Notes under the pieces: model-generated
The model's database searches: none
What the model saw: only the letters and a program-made list of their open reading frames with translations
Told to the model about the DNA's origin: nothing
Made by a program: the position numbers and the translations under genes
Shown: positions 23,939 to 33,006 of the stretch, in pieces
Numbering within the stretch: the stretch's first letter is position 1
Layout of the letters: every line of letters begins with the position of its first letter
NCBI RefSeq assembly: GCF_023544465.1
Contig: NZ_JALPVL010000011.1
Location: 186,001 to 250,000, forward strand
Direction: 5' to 3'
Length of the DNA: 64,000 nucleotides
DNA from: Paractinoplanes maris
Lineage (GTDB): Bacteria; Actinomycetota; Actinomycetes; Mycobacteriales; Micromonosporaceae

Positions 23939-25504
23939 ATGGACGTCGTGATCGGGATCGACACCGGGACCACCGCGACCAAGGGGGTGGCGACCGGGCC
24001 CGATGGCACGCTTCGCGCGCTGACCAGCGTCCACTATCCGCTGTCGGTGCCGGCCGCCGGGCGCGCCGAGCTGGACCCGGTCGCGCTGCGCGACGCCGCG
24101 GTGAAGGCACTGGTCGACGTGGCCGAGGCCTGCCGCGAGAACGGTGACCGGGTGATCGCCATCGGGCTGAGCGCTTTCCTGCACGCCGTCGTGCCGATGG
24201 ACGCCGACGGCACACCCCTCGGGCCGCTGGTCACCTGGGCCGACGCGCGCGCCGGCGCGCAGAGCGAGCGGATCGTCGCCGAGGGGCTGGGCAAGACCCT
24301 GCAGGCCCGCACCGGCACGCCGGTCCACCCGATGTCGCCGCTGACCAAGCTGGCCTGGTGGCGCGAGAACGACCCCGAGACCCTGAGCGGGACCCCGCGG
24401 TGGGGTGGCGTGAAAGAGCTCATGCTGTCCGCGCTGGCCGACGGCCCGTTCGCGGTGGATCTCTCCATCGCCAGCGGGACGGGGATGTACGACATCCACG
24501 AGCGGCGCTGGGACCCGGAGGCGCTCGAGGTCGCCGGGGTGCGGGCCGGGCAACTGGCCGAGGTGCTGCCGACGACCACCCGGCTGCGGCTGAACGCCGG
24601 GGTGGCGCGGGCGGCCGGTCTCGACCCGGAGACCCCGCTGATCATCGGAGCGGCCGACGGCCCGCTGGCCAACCTGGGCGTCGGCGCCACCCCGGCCGGG
24701 GTCGCGGCGGTCTCGCTCGGCACCAGCGGCGCCCTGCGCACAGTGGTCGACCGGCCCACGGCCGACAAGGCGGGGCGGCTGTTCTGCTACGCGCTGACCG
24801 AGGACCGCTGGGTGATCGGCGGCGCGGTCAACAACGCCGGGTCGGTGGTGCGCTGGGCCGGGCAGAGCTTCGCGGCCGGCTTCGAACGACCGGGAGCCGA
24901 GGGTGAGGACGCCGACGAGCGGGACGCGGCACTGCTGATCGAGGCGCAGGGTGTGGTGCCGGGCAGCGACGGGTTGCTCTGTCTGCCCTACCTGCTGGGC
25001 GAGCGGGCGCCGTGGTGGAAGCCGGGGCTGCGCGGTGCCTATCTCGGGCTCCGCCGTGAGCACGGGCGGGCCCACCTGGTGCGGTCGGCCGTCGAGGGCG
25101 TCTGCCAGCAGCTGGCGCTGGTCCGCGACTCGTTCACGGCCGAGGGCATCGCCGTCACCGAGGTACGAGCCACCGGCGGGGCGGTCGCGTCGGAGCTGTG
25201 GGTGGGGGTGCTCGCAGCGGCGCTGGACGTGCCGGTGGCGGTGGCCGACACCCCGGAGGGCACGGCGCTCGGGGCCTGCCTGCTGGCCCGGCACGCCCTG
25301 GGGGAACTGCCCGACCTCGACCAGGCCGCGGCGCTGGTGCCGATCGGTGAGCCGACCCGTCCCGACCCGGAGAACGCCGCGCTCTACGCCCGGCTGCGGC
25401 CGCTCGTCGAGTCGTCCGCGCTGGCCGTGCTGGACGTGGTCCGGGAGCTCGACAAGCTCGCCCCGCAGCCCCTGCCCACCACCGAGAAGGCCGTGCAGTC
25501 GTAG
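23939..25504 (+). CDS. FGGY-family sugar kinase, probable gluconokinase
   Basis: A 521-residue carbohydrate kinase starting IGIDTGTTATKG (phosphate-1 motif), with LIIGAADGPLANLGVGATP and AVSLGTSGALR (ATP-binding, second domain) and ATGGAVASELW near the adenosine site. The FLHAVVPMDADGTPLGPLVTWADAR region is like actinobacterial gluconokinases of the xylulokinase/GntK-FGGY branch. No transporter or GntR regulator is beside it, so the sugar assignment is moderate. It ends 35 bp before the B12 riboswitch and has no visible link to it. Confidence 0.85.
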   Translation: MDVVIGIDTGTTATKGVATGPDGTLRALTSVHYPLSVPAAGRAELDPVALRDAAVKALVDVAEACRENGDRVIAIGLSAFLHAVVPMDADGTPLGPLVTWADARAGAQSERIVAEGLGKTLQARTGTPVHPMSPLTKLAWWRENDPETLSGTPRWGGVKELMLSALADGPFAVDLSIASGTGMYDIHERRWDPEALEVAGVRAGQLAEVLPTTTRLRLNAGVARAAGLDPETPLIIGAADGPLANLGVGATPAGVAAVSLGTSGALRTVVDRPTADKAGRLFCYALTEDRWVIGGAVNNAGSVVRWAGQSFAAGFERPGAEGEDADERDAALLIEAQGVVPGSDGLLCLPYLLGERAPWWKPGLRGAYLGLRREHGRAHLVRSAVEGVCQQLALVRDSFTAEGIAVTEVRATGGAVASELWVGVLAAALDVPVAVADTPEGTALGACLLARHALGELPDLDQAAALVPIGEPTRPDPENAALYARLRPLVESSALAVLDVVRELDKLAPQPLPTTEKAVQS

Positions 25505-25534
25505 ACATCACCCCACGTTGACGGGCCGGGCGGC

Positions 25535-25705
25535 GGTAGGAAAGCATGGCGGGCGAGCGGTAGCGGAGGAACCCGGTGAGAATCCGGGACGGTCCCGCCA
25601 CTGTGACCGGGGAGCGACCCGCCAACGGGCCACGGCTGTCTTGTGCGGCTGGAAGGCGCGCGGCGAGCGACGATCCGGGAGCCAGGAGACTCCGGCCGCT
25701 CGTGC
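25535..25705 (+). promoter_or_regulatory. cobalamin (B12) riboswitch aptamer
   Basis: Conserved aptamer blocks occur in the right order: GGAACCCGGTGAGAATCCGGG (about 25567-25587), the B12 box CCCGCCACTGTGACCGG around 25594-25610 (GCCACTG at 25597-25603), and GAGCCAGGAGAC at 25679-25690. It precedes the chlD-like/cobO/cobB genes, as expected for feedback repression of cobalamin synthesis by adenosylcobalamin. Ends are approximate. Confidence 0.93.
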
Positions 25706-25713
25706 CATTCGCC

Positions 25714-25752
25714 GTGCGGGCGTGGACACCCGCACAGAAGGGGATCTCTGTG
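25714..25752 (+). promoter_or_regulatory. riboswitch expression platform: two mutually exclusive hairpins around the start codon
   Basis: Hairpin A pairs GTGCGGG (25714-25720) with CCCGCAC (25729-25735). Hairpin B pairs CACAGA (25733-25738) with TCTGTG (25747-25752), placing the GTG start (25750-25752) in the stem and the ribosome site AGGGGA in the loop. The two share bases 25733-25735, so they cannot form together. This suggests translational on/off control by the upstream aptamer. Pairing is seen directly; the switching model is inference. Confidence 0.55.
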
Positions 25753-28071
25753 ACTCCGTACCCGTTCTCGGCCGTGGTCGGCCTGCCCGACCTGCGCCTC
25801 GCCCTGCTGCTGACCGCCGTCTCACCCGCCGTGGGCGGCGTGCTGGTGCGCGGCGAGAAGGGCACCGCCAAGAGCACCGTCGTGCGGGCCCTGGCCACGT
25901 TGCTGCCGGAGGTCGCGGTCGTTCGCGGTTGCCGGTTCGCCTGCGACCCGGCCGCGCCCGACCCGCTCTGCCCGGACGGTCCGCACGCCGCCGACATCCC
26001 CGCCGATCGGGAGCGGACTGGCCTGCAGACGGTGCACCGGCCCGCGGCCCTGGTCGAGCTGCCGGTCGGGGCGACCGAGGACCGGGTGGTGGGCACGCTG
26101 GACATCCAGCGGGCGCTGGCCGACGGGGTCAAGGCGTACGAGCCGGGGCTGCTCGCGGCGGCGCACCGCGGGGTGCTCTACGTCGACGAGGTCAACCTGC
26201 TGCCCGACCACCTGGTCGACCTGCTGCTCGACGCGGCGGCGATGGGCCGGGCGCACGTCGAGCGGGACGGGGTCTCGGTCAAGCACGCGGCCCGGTTCCT
26301 GCTGGTCGGCACGATGAACCCGGAGGAGGGTGAGCCGCGCCCGCAGCTGGTCGACCGGTTCGGGCTGGTGGTCACCGTGGCGGCGCCGCGCGACGCCCGC
26401 GACCGGGCCGAGGTGGTGCGGCGGCGGCTGGCCTACGAGCTGGACCCGGACGGGTTCGCGACGCGGTTCGCGGAGGACGAGCTCGCGCTGGCGGCACGGA
26501 TCGCCGGCGCGCGGGAGCTGCTGCCGCGGGTGGTGCTGCCGGACGGGGAGCTGGACCGGATCGCCCGGATCTGCCTGGCCTACGGGGTGGACGGAATGCG
26601 GGCGGACATCGTGGTGGCCCGCTGTGCGGTGGCCCTGGCGGCTTGGAACGGCCGCGACCGGGTCACCCGCGAGGACGTACGGGACGCCGCGCGCCTGGCG
26701 CTGCCGCACCGCCGCCGCAAGGATCCGCTCGACCCGCCGGGCACGGATGAGGAGCGCCTCGACGAGGCGTTGGCCGAGGCCGACGCGCAGCAGGACGACG
26801 ACCCGGACGACACGCCGCCGGGCGGGCCGTCGCCGTCGGACCCGGACGATTCCGGACCGGACGGACCAGGCGGACCCGGCGACTCCGGTCCGGACGACAC
26901 GTCGCGGGGTGGCCCGGCGGACGCCTCACGGGGTAGTTCCGGCACGCCACCATCCGGGGGACCGAACGGCACGCCGCCGGCCGAGGAGGGAACTCCCGCC
27001 GCTTCGTCCCCATCCGACATTTTCGAAATGTCGGATGGGAGTGGGGGTGCTGAGCGCGAGGCAGCCGCGGCGCCTGTGGCGCCCGGGGCGGCATTTCGGA
27101 CCCGGACACTGAGCATCGCGCGACGCGGTGAAGGCGGGCACGCCGGGCGTCGATCGCCGTCGTTGTCGCGGCGGGGGCGCGTCGTCGGTTCGCGGGTGCC
27201 GACCGGTCGGCTGGCTGGGGCCCCGCACCTGCCGGCCACCCTGCGGGCGGCGCTGCACCGAGCCGGGACCGAGCGGGCCGGCCTGCCCGGCGGACCGGGC
27301 GACACCGACCGAACCGGGGCGGGTTCCAGCGCGGACCGGTCAGGGCCGAACTCCAGCGCGGACCGGTCAGGGCCGAACTCCAGCGCGGACCCGTCAGGGC
27401 CGAACTCCAGCGCGGACCGGTCAGTGCCGGGTTCCAGCGCGGACGCCGACCGGTTCGGAGTAGGTGCGGGCCTGGCCCAGGTCGGAGCGGGCCGGAGGGC
27501 GGGCGGCGGCGGGAGCTTTGTGCTGCCGCGGGATCTGCGGGAAGCCGTCCACGTGGGGCGGGAGTCGAATCTGGTGTTGTTCGTGGTGGATGCTTCGGGG
27601 TCGATGGCCGCGCGGAAGCGGATGACTGTGGTGAAGACGGCGGTGCTGTCGTTGTTGCGGGATGCTTATCAGCGGCGGGACCGGATCGGGATGATCACGT
27701 TCCGGGGGCATGCCGCCGAGCAGGTGCTGCCGCCCACGTCGAGCCACGAGGTCGGGGTGCTCCGGCTGGCCACGTTGCGCACGGGGGGACGTACGCCGCT
27801 GGCCGAAGGCCTCCGGAAAGCGGCCGCGACCATCGCGACCGAGCGTCGCCGCGACCCCCGGCGCCGGCCGCTGCTGATCGTGGTGACCGACGGACGCGCG
27901 ACCAGCGGACCCGACCCGGCCACGGTCGCCCCGGCGCTCGCGGGCGTGTCCACGGTGGTGGTCGACTGCGAGTCCGGGCCGATCCGGCTGCGGCTCGCGG
28001 CCCGGCTCGCCACCGCGCTCGACGCCGACCTGATGCCGCTGGACAGCCTCGGGACGGGACGGGCCGCCTGA
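25750..28071 (+). CDS. ChlD/ChlI-type cobaltochelatase subunit (AAA + VWA fusion)
   Basis: A 773-residue protein starting at GTG 25750, immediately after the riboswitch. The N-terminal AAA+ ATPase of the ChlI/CobS type has Walker A GEKGTAKS (about 35-42), a Walker B within VLYVDEVNLL and sensor GTMNPEEGE. A long acidic Pro/Gly/Asp linker (about 330-590) follows. The C-terminal VWA domain has the MIDAS motif DASGS (about 613-617). With CobN it would insert Co2+ into hydrogenobyrinate diamide in the aerobic B12 route; CobN is not in the window. The linker contains 27-bp tandem repeats and a 14-bp palindrome. Its stop overlaps the cobO ATG (TGATG). Confidence 0.9.
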   Translation: MTPYPFSAVVGLPDLRLALLLTAVSPAVGGVLVRGEKGTAKSTVVRALATLLPEVAVVRGCRFACDPAAPDPLCPDGPHAADIPADRERTGLQTVHRPAALVELPVGATEDRVVGTLDIQRALADGVKAYEPGLLAAAHRGVLYVDEVNLLPDHLVDLLLDAAAMGRAHVERDGVSVKHAARFLLVGTMNPEEGEPRPQLVDRFGLVVTVAAPRDARDRAEVVRRRLAYELDPDGFATRFAEDELALAARIAGARELLPRVVLPDGELDRIARICLAYGVDGMRADIVVARCAVALAAWNGRDRVTREDVRDAARLALPHRRRKDPLDPPGTDEERLDEALAEADAQQDDDPDDTPPGGPSPSDPDDSGPDGPGGPGDSGPDDTSRGGPADASRGSSGTPPSGGPNGTPPAEEGTPAASSPSDIFEMSDGSGGAEREAAAAPVAPGAAFRTRTLSIARRGEGGHAGRRSPSLSRRGRVVGSRVPTGRLAGAPHLPATLRAALHRAGTERAGLPGGPGDTDRTGAGSSADRSGPNSSADRSGPNSSADPSGPNSSADRSVPGSSADADRFGVGAGLAQVGAGRRAGGGGSFVLPRDLREAVHVGRESNLVLFVVDASGSMAARKRMTVVKTAVLSLLRDAYQRRDRIGMITFRGHAAEQVLPPTSSHEVGVLRLATLRTGGRTPLAEGLRKAAATIATERRRDPRRRPLLIVVTDGRATSGPDPATVAPALAGVSTVVVDCESGPIRLRLAARLATALDADLMPLDSLGTGRAA
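27009..27039. repeat. 14-bp perfect palindrome inside the chelatase linker
   Basis: The arms 27009-27022 and 27026-27039 are exact reverse complements around a TCG loop, with an AT-rich centre (GACATTTTCGAAATGTC). It lies in the coding sequence of the low-complexity linker, where it encodes PSDIFEMSDG. It may be an inserted mobile-like palindrome or an RNA hairpin. Confidence 0.9.
27325..27444 (+). repeat. 27-bp tandem repeats encoding SSADRSGPN
   Basis: Units begin at 27325, 27352, 27379, 27406 and a partial one at 27433. Each encodes the nonapeptide SSADRSGPN with minor changes. They lie in the disordered linker of the chelatase and keep the frame. Confidence 0.93.
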
Positions 28072-28670
28072 TGCCGCAGGGCAAGGTCACCGCCGTACCC
28101 GATGACGGCCTCACCACCCGCCAGCGCCGCCGCCAAGCCGTCCTGGCTGTCCACACCGGACACGGCAAGGGCAAGTCGACGGCCGCGTTCGGGATGGCGC
28201 TGCGGGCCTGGAGCGCGGGCTGGCCGATCGGCGTGTTCCAGTTCGTCAAGTCCGAGAAGTGGCGGGTGGGCGAGGAATCCGCGCTCAAGGCGCTTGGCAC
28301 CACCGGGGGGGCACCGGTCACCTGGCACAAGATGGGCGAGGGCTGGTCGTGGATCCAGCGCGCGGGCACCGAGCGTGACCACGCCGCCGAGGCCGCCGAG
28401 GGCTGGGCGCAGATCAAGCGCGACCTGGCCGCCGAGACCTACAAGTTCTATGTGCTCGACGAGTTCACGTACCCGATGAAGTGGGGCTGGGTCGACGTCG
28501 ACGAGGTTGTGGCGACGCTGACCGAGCGCCCCGGCAACCAGCACGTGGTGATCACCGGCCGGGACGCGGCGCCGGCCCTGCTCGAGGCGGCCGATCTGGT
28601 CACCGAGATGACGAAGGTGAAGCACCCGATGGACGCCGGCCGCAAGGGACAGCAGGGCATCGAATGGTGA
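28071..28670 (+). CDS. cobO: cob(I)yrinic acid a,c-diamide adenosyltransferase
   Basis: A 199-residue CobA/CobO/BtuR-type enzyme that attaches the 5'-deoxyadenosyl group to the corrinoid cobalt. The P-loop is HTGHGKGKSTAAFG. Further signatures are QFVKSEKWRVGEE, KMGEGWSW, YVLDEFTYPMKWGW and the C-terminal KVKHPMDAGRKGQQGIEW. It overlaps the chelatase stop and the cobB start, so the whole operon is translationally coupled under the riboswitch. Confidence 0.97.
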   Translation: MPQGKVTAVPDDGLTTRQRRRQAVLAVHTGHGKGKSTAAFGMALRAWSAGWPIGVFQFVKSEKWRVGEESALKALGTTGGAPVTWHKMGEGWSWIQRAGTERDHAAEAAEGWAQIKRDLAAETYKFYVLDEFTYPMKWGWVDVDEVVATLTERPGNQHVVITGRDAAPALLEAADLVTEMTKVKHPMDAGRKGQQGIEW

Positions 28671-30013
28671 GCATCCCGCGGGTCGTCATCGGCGCGCCCG
28701 CCTCGGGACACGGCAAGACGACGGTGGCGACCGGGCTGCTGGCCGCCTTCGCGCGCCGCGGGTTGGCGGTGGCCCCGTTCAAGGTGGGGCCGGACTACAT
28801 CGACCCGGGCTATCACGCGCTCGCCGCCGGGCGGCCCGGCCGCAACCTCGACCCGGTGCTGGTGGGCGAGGAGCTGATCGGGCCGCTGTTCGCGCACGGC
28901 TCGCACGGGGCCTCGCTGGCCGTGGTCGAAGGGGTGATGGGCCTCTACGACGGGCGGACCGGAGCGGGCGAGACCGGGTCGACGGCGCAGGTCGCCGGGC
29001 TGCTCGACGCGCCGGTGATCCTGGTGGTGGACGCGGCCGCGCAGGGTCGCTCGATCGCCGCGCTGGTACACGGCTTCCGCAGTTTCGGCACCGTGCGGAT
29101 GGCCGGCGTGATCCTCAACCGGGTCGGCTCGGACCGGCACGAGGCGATCCTGCGTGAGGCCTGCGAGGAGGTCGGCACGCCCGTGCTCGGGGCGCTGCGA
29201 CGGGCCGACGCGGTGGCCGCGCCGTCGCGTCATCTGGGGCTGGTGCCGGCGGCCGAGCGCCGGGCCGAGGCCCGCGAGTCGGTGGACGCGCTGGCCGCGC
29301 TGATCGAGTCGTCGGTCGATCTGGCCGAGGTGATGGCGATCGCCCGGTCGGCCCCGCCGCTCGACGCGGAGCCGTGGTCGCCGGTCGCGGCCGAGCCGGT
29401 GGCCGGGCGGCCGGTGGTGGCGCTCGCCGGTGGGGCGGCCTTCTCCTTCGCGTACGCCGAGACAGCCGAGCTGCTGGCCGGTGCGGGCGCCGAGGTGGTC
29501 ATCGTCGACCCGCTGCGGGACACCGAGTTGCCCGCCGGTGCGCGGGCTCTGGTCGTCGGCGGCGGCTTCCCCGAGGTGTACGCGTCGGAGCTGTCGGCCA
29601 ACGAGCCGCTGCGCCGGGCGGTGGCCGAACTGGCCGGCTCCGGGGGCCGGATCGTGGCCGAGTGCGCCGGGCTGCTCTGGCTGTGCCGGACCCTCGACGG
29701 CGCCCCGATGTGCGGGGTGATCGACGCCGAGGCGGCCATGACGCCGACGCTGACCCTGGGCTACCGCGACGCGGTGGCGCTCACCGACAGCCCGCTCGCG
29801 CCGGCCGGCACCCGGGTGACCGGGCACGAGTTCCACCGGACGACGGTGCACCCGCGCTCGGGCCTGTTGCTCTCCCCGGCCGGCGGTGCCGCCTGGGCCT
29901 GGCGCGGTGCCGACCCGGAGGGCTTCGCGACGGCCAACGTGCAGGCTTCGTATCTGCACCTGCACTGGGCGGGCAATCCCGGTTTCGCCACCCGGCTGCT
30001 CACCGGCCTGTGA
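28664..30013 (+). CDS. cobB: cobyrinate/hydrogenobyrinate a,c-diamide synthase
   Basis: A 449-residue ATP-dependent amidotransferase. The N-terminal dethiobiotin-synthetase-like domain has the P-loop GAPASGHGKTTVATG and FKVGPDYIDPGYH. The C-terminal class I glutaminase-like domain has VGGGFPEVYASEL, the nucleophile-containing AECAGLLWL and a terminal LHLHW. The ATG at 28664 and the GTG at 28667 are both in frame; ATG is taken. It converts the a and c carboxylates to amides using glutamine. It overlaps cobO upstream and the cobE-like gene downstream. Confidence 0.96.
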   Translation: MVSIPRVVIGAPASGHGKTTVATGLLAAFARRGLAVAPFKVGPDYIDPGYHALAAGRPGRNLDPVLVGEELIGPLFAHGSHGASLAVVEGVMGLYDGRTGAGETGSTAQVAGLLDAPVILVVDAAAQGRSIAALVHGFRSFGTVRMAGVILNRVGSDRHEAILREACEEVGTPVLGALRRADAVAAPSRHLGLVPAAERRAEARESVDALAALIESSVDLAEVMAIARSAPPLDAEPWSPVAAEPVAGRPVVALAGGAAFSFAYAETAELLAGAGAEVVIVDPLRDTELPAGARALVVGGGFPEVYASELSANEPLRRAVAELAGSGGRIVAECAGLLWLCRTLDGAPMCGVIDAEAAMTPTLTLGYRDAVALTDSPLAPAGTRVTGHEFHRTTVHPRSGLLLSPAGGAAWAWRGADPEGFATANVQASYLHLHWAGNPGFATRLLTGL

Positions 30014-30384
30014 TCGTCGCGGTCGGCGTCGGCGCCCGGCCGGGGGTGACCGGCGCCGCCCTGCGCGAGGCCGTCGACGCCGCGCTGGCGGGGCTGGGCC
30101 TGGCCCGCGGCGACGTCAGCGTGCTGGCCACCGCCGATCGCCGGGCGGCCGAGCCCGCCGTACGGGAACTGGCCCTGGACCTGGGTTGGCAGCTCCTCGC
30201 CCGGTCGGCGGCCGACCTGGCCCGCCAGGACGTGCCCAACCCGAGCCGGGTCGTCGCCGCGGCGGTGGGGACGCCGAGTGTCGCCGAGGCGGCCGCTCTG
30301 AGCGCGGTCGGTCCAGCCGGCTCGTTGCTGTTGCCGAAGCAGGTCTGCGGCGGGGTCACCGTGGCTGTCGCCCGAAGCGGGTGA
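30010..30384 (+). CDS. CobE/CbiG C-terminal-type cobalamin protein
   Basis: A 124-residue protein starting at GTG 30010 in the cobB stop. It shows the CobE/CbiG-C pattern: AVGVGARPGVTGAALREAVDAAL at the start, a central VLATADRRAAEPAV, VPNPSRVVAAAVGTPSVAEAAAL and a terminal LLLPKQVCGGVTVAVAR. The CbiG N-terminal domain is absent. This is the stand-alone CobE form, thought to help open or handle the corrin ring intermediates. It is the last gene of the riboswitch operon. Confidence 0.88.
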   Translation: MIVAVGVGARPGVTGAALREAVDAALAGLGLARGDVSVLATADRRAAEPAVRELALDLGWQLLARSAADLARQDVPNPSRVVAAAVGTPSVAEAAALSAVGPAGSLLLPKQVCGGVTVAVARSG

Positions 30385-30445
30385 CGTGCCGCGATCACGA
30401 TATTGGACCGTTCGGCGGATGGGCGCCGGCACTAGCGTCGGGCGG

Positions 30446-31240
30446 ATGAGCACAGCCGCGGTCAACGGGATCACCATCGGATACGACGACAGCGGGGACG
30501 GCCGGCCTCTCGTGCTGGTGCACGGGCACCCCTTCGACCGGTCGATGTGGGCGCCGCAGGTGGCCGCCCTGGCCGGCGCGGGGTGGCGCGTGATCACGGC
30601 CGACCTGCGGGGCTACGGCTCGACCACGGTCGTGGCGGGCAAGACGCCGCTCCCGGTGTTCGCCCAGGACGTCGTGGGCCTGCTCGATCATCTCGGCCTG
30701 GGCGAAGTGGTGCTGGGTGGCCTCTCGATGGGCGGCCAGATCGTGATGGAGTGCTACCGGCGGTTTCCGTCCCGCATCCGCGGCCTGATCCTGGCCGACA
30801 CCTTCCCGCGGGCCGACAGCGCCGAGGGCCAGGCCTTCCGTCGCGCGACCGCCGACCGGCTCGAGGCCGAGGGCATGACGGGCTACGCCCGGGAGAACCT
30901 GGCCAGGATGATCGCCTCCTACAACGTCGAGGCCATGCCGGCCGTGGCCGATCACGTCATGACGATGATGACCGGCGCCTCCCCGGCCGGCGCGGCCGCG
31001 GCACTCCGCGGCCGCGCCGAGCGCCCCGACTACCGCGACCTGCTCACCACGATCACCGCACCCACGCTGATCGTGGTCGGCCGCGACGACGAGTTCACCC
31101 CGGTCTCCGACGCCGAGCAGATGCACGCCCTCATCCCCGGCTCGACCCTCGTCGTCGTCGACGGGGCCGGCCACCTCCCCAACCTGGAACAGCCGGGCGC
31201 CTTCAACGACGCCCTCACCGCGTTCCTGTCCCGTCTCTGA
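30446..31240 (+). CDS. alpha/beta hydrolase (BioH/enol-lactonase-like)
   Basis: A 264-residue hydrolase starting MSTAAVNGITIGYDDSG. Core motifs are LVLVHGHPFDRSMW (oxyanion), GGLSMGGQIV (Ser nucleophile), LIVVGRDDEFTPV (Asp) and GAGHLPNLEQP (His). It is of typical length and cytosolic. Resemblance is to 3-oxoadipate enol-lactonase-type and non-haem-peroxidase-type members, so the substrate cannot be fixed. It lies 61 bp after the cobalamin operon and may be transcribed with or without it. Confidence 0.85.
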   Translation: MSTAAVNGITIGYDDSGDGRPLVLVHGHPFDRSMWAPQVAALAGAGWRVITADLRGYGSTTVVAGKTPLPVFAQDVVGLLDHLGLGEVVLGGLSMGGQIVMECYRRFPSRIRGLILADTFPRADSAEGQAFRRATADRLEAEGMTGYARENLARMIASYNVEAMPAVADHVMTMMTGASPAGAAAALRGRAERPDYRDLLTTITAPTLIVVGRDDEFTPVSDAEQMHALIPGSTLVVVDGAGHLPNLEQPGAFNDALTAFLSRL

Positions 31241-31331
31241 AGAAGCCCTGCCTCAGTGGTCCCGGGGCCGGCCGGCCGGGGCCGTGGCCCAGGTGGTGGC
31301 GGTGGTGCCCAGGGTGAGCTCGATGGTGCGA

Positions 31332-32846
31332 TCAGCCGGGGTAGGGCCACTCGTGCACGGGGAGGTTCTCGTGCATGAGGGGCAGGTAGCGGTTGAGCAT
31401 CTCGTGCAGGGCGGCCCGGCGGTCGAGCCCGTCGGCCTCCAGGGCGTGCAGGGTCTGCACCTGCCAGGCGGCGCCGTTGCGATGGGTCAGGCAGCGCTGC
31501 TCGATGATGCCCAGGAGCCGGTCGCGTTCGGACTGCGAGACACCCCACCGCGCGAGGCCCTGGTGGGCCATCGGCAGCAGCCGCCGCAGCACCAGCTCGG
31601 TGACCTGGATGTAGCCCATGCCGGGCCAGAACACGGTGGCGTCGATGCCGTGCCGGGCGCAGGCGTGGAAGTTCTCCTCGGCCGCGCTGAAGCTCATCTG
31701 CGTCCACAGTGGCCGCTCGGCCTCGGCCAGCGTCCGGATCAGTCCGTAGTAGAACGCGGCGTTGGCCATCGTGTCGACCACGGTCGGACCGGCCGGCAGC
31801 ACGCGATTCTCCACCCGCAGATGCGGGCGGCCCCGGACCACGTCGTAGATCGGCCGGTTCCAGCGGTAGACGGTGCCGTTGTGCAGCCGGAGCTCGCTCA
31901 GCTCGGGAACCTCGCCGCGTTCGAGGATCTCGGCCGGGTCCATCTCGTCGCAGATCGGCAACAGGGCCGGGAAGTAGCGGACGTTCTCCTCGAACAGGTC
32001 GAAGACGCTGGTGATCCAGCGCTCCCCGAACCACACCCTCGGCCGTACGCCCTGAGCTCTTATCTCCTCGGACCGGGTGTCGGTGGCCTGCTCGAACAGC
32101 GGGATCCGGGTCTCGCGCCACAGCTCCCGGCCGAACAGCAGCGGCGAGTTGGCGCCGAGCGCGACCTGCACGCCCGCGATCACCTGGGCCGCGTTCCAGT
32201 ACGCCGCGAACTGGGCCGGGCTGACCTGCAGGTGGAACTGGGTGCTGGTGCAGGCCGACTCGGGCGCGATGGTGTCGGTGGTGACGGCCAGCCGGTCCAC
32301 GCCGTCGATCCGGATGTCGAGGTCCTCGCCCCGGGCCGCGAAGATCTGCTCGTTCAGCAGCTTGTAGCGCGGATTGGCCGAGAGCGCGTCGTCGGTCATG
32401 TGCTCGCGGCGCAGTGTCGGCAGGATCCCGATCATCACCGTGTGCGCGCCGACCGTACGGGAATGCTTCTCGGCGTTGTTGAGACTGGCTCGCAGCGAGC
32501 GCTCGAGATCGGCGTTCTCGTCACCCGCGAGCTGCCGGGGCGGCACATTGATCTCGATGTTGAACTGCCCGAGCTCGGTCTGGAAGTCGGGATCGGCGAT
32601 CGCGCCCAGCACCTCGGCGTTGCGCATGGCCGGGTCGCAGTTCTCGTCGACCAGGTTGAGCTCGATCTCCATGCCGGTCAGCGGCCGCTCGAAGTCGAAC
32701 CGCGACTCGCGCAGCATGGCCGCGAACACGTCCAGGCTCCGGCGGATCTTGTGCCGGTACTTGGCGCGGTCCTCCCGGGTGAAGTTGGCCTGCTCGACGT
32801 CCTCGCCCACGGCACACCACCTCTCTGGGACTGTCATCACATTCAC
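31332..32846 (-). CDS. GCS2-type glutamate-cysteine ligase family protein
   Basis: A 504-residue carboxylate-amine ligase. It carries TGMEIELNLVDE (metal/ATP site near residue 58), FNIEINVPPRQL, SACTSTQFHLQVSP, and an arginine-rich PHLRVENRVLPAGPTVVD. These match the GCS2/YbdK-EgtA superfamily. Actinobacteria use mycothiol (MshC) rather than glutathione, so the product is probably not glutathione. EgtA (ergothioneine) is possible, but egtBCDE are not nearby. The start could be ATG 32846 (MNVMTVPERW) or the internal Met four codons later. Confidence 0.85.
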   Translation of the reverse strand: MNVMTVPERWCAVGEDVEQANFTREDRAKYRHKIRRSLDVFAAMLRESRFDFERPLTGMEIELNLVDENCDPAMRNAEVLGAIADPDFQTELGQFNIEINVPPRQLAGDENADLERSLRASLNNAEKHSRTVGAHTVMIGILPTLRREHMTDDALSANPRYKLLNEQIFAARGEDLDIRIDGVDRLAVTTDTIAPESACTSTQFHLQVSPAQFAAYWNAAQVIAGVQVALGANSPLLFGRELWRETRIPLFEQATDTRSEEIRAQGVRPRVWFGERWITSVFDLFEENVRYFPALLPICDEMDPAEILERGEVPELSELRLHNGTVYRWNRPIYDVVRGRPHLRVENRVLPAGPTVVDTMANAAFYYGLIRTLAEAERPLWTQMSFSAAEENFHACARHGIDATVFWPGMGYIQVTELVLRRLLPMAHQGLARWGVSQSERDRLLGIIEQRCLTHRNGAAWQVQTLHALEADGLDRRAALHEMLNRYLPLMHENLPVHEWPYPG

Positions 32847-33006
32847 ACACCCCCGGCGGTCGCGCCAGGCGACACCAAAGCATGAGATCGCACGGGCTGT
32901 ACTTCTCCAGCCACGGCGATGTGGCGGATGGTGTTGCCGGAGGGCCTTGTTCGCTGCGGTACCCCTCCGCAGCGGATTTCATCCGGATCTGCACCCCGGG
33001 GAGGGC

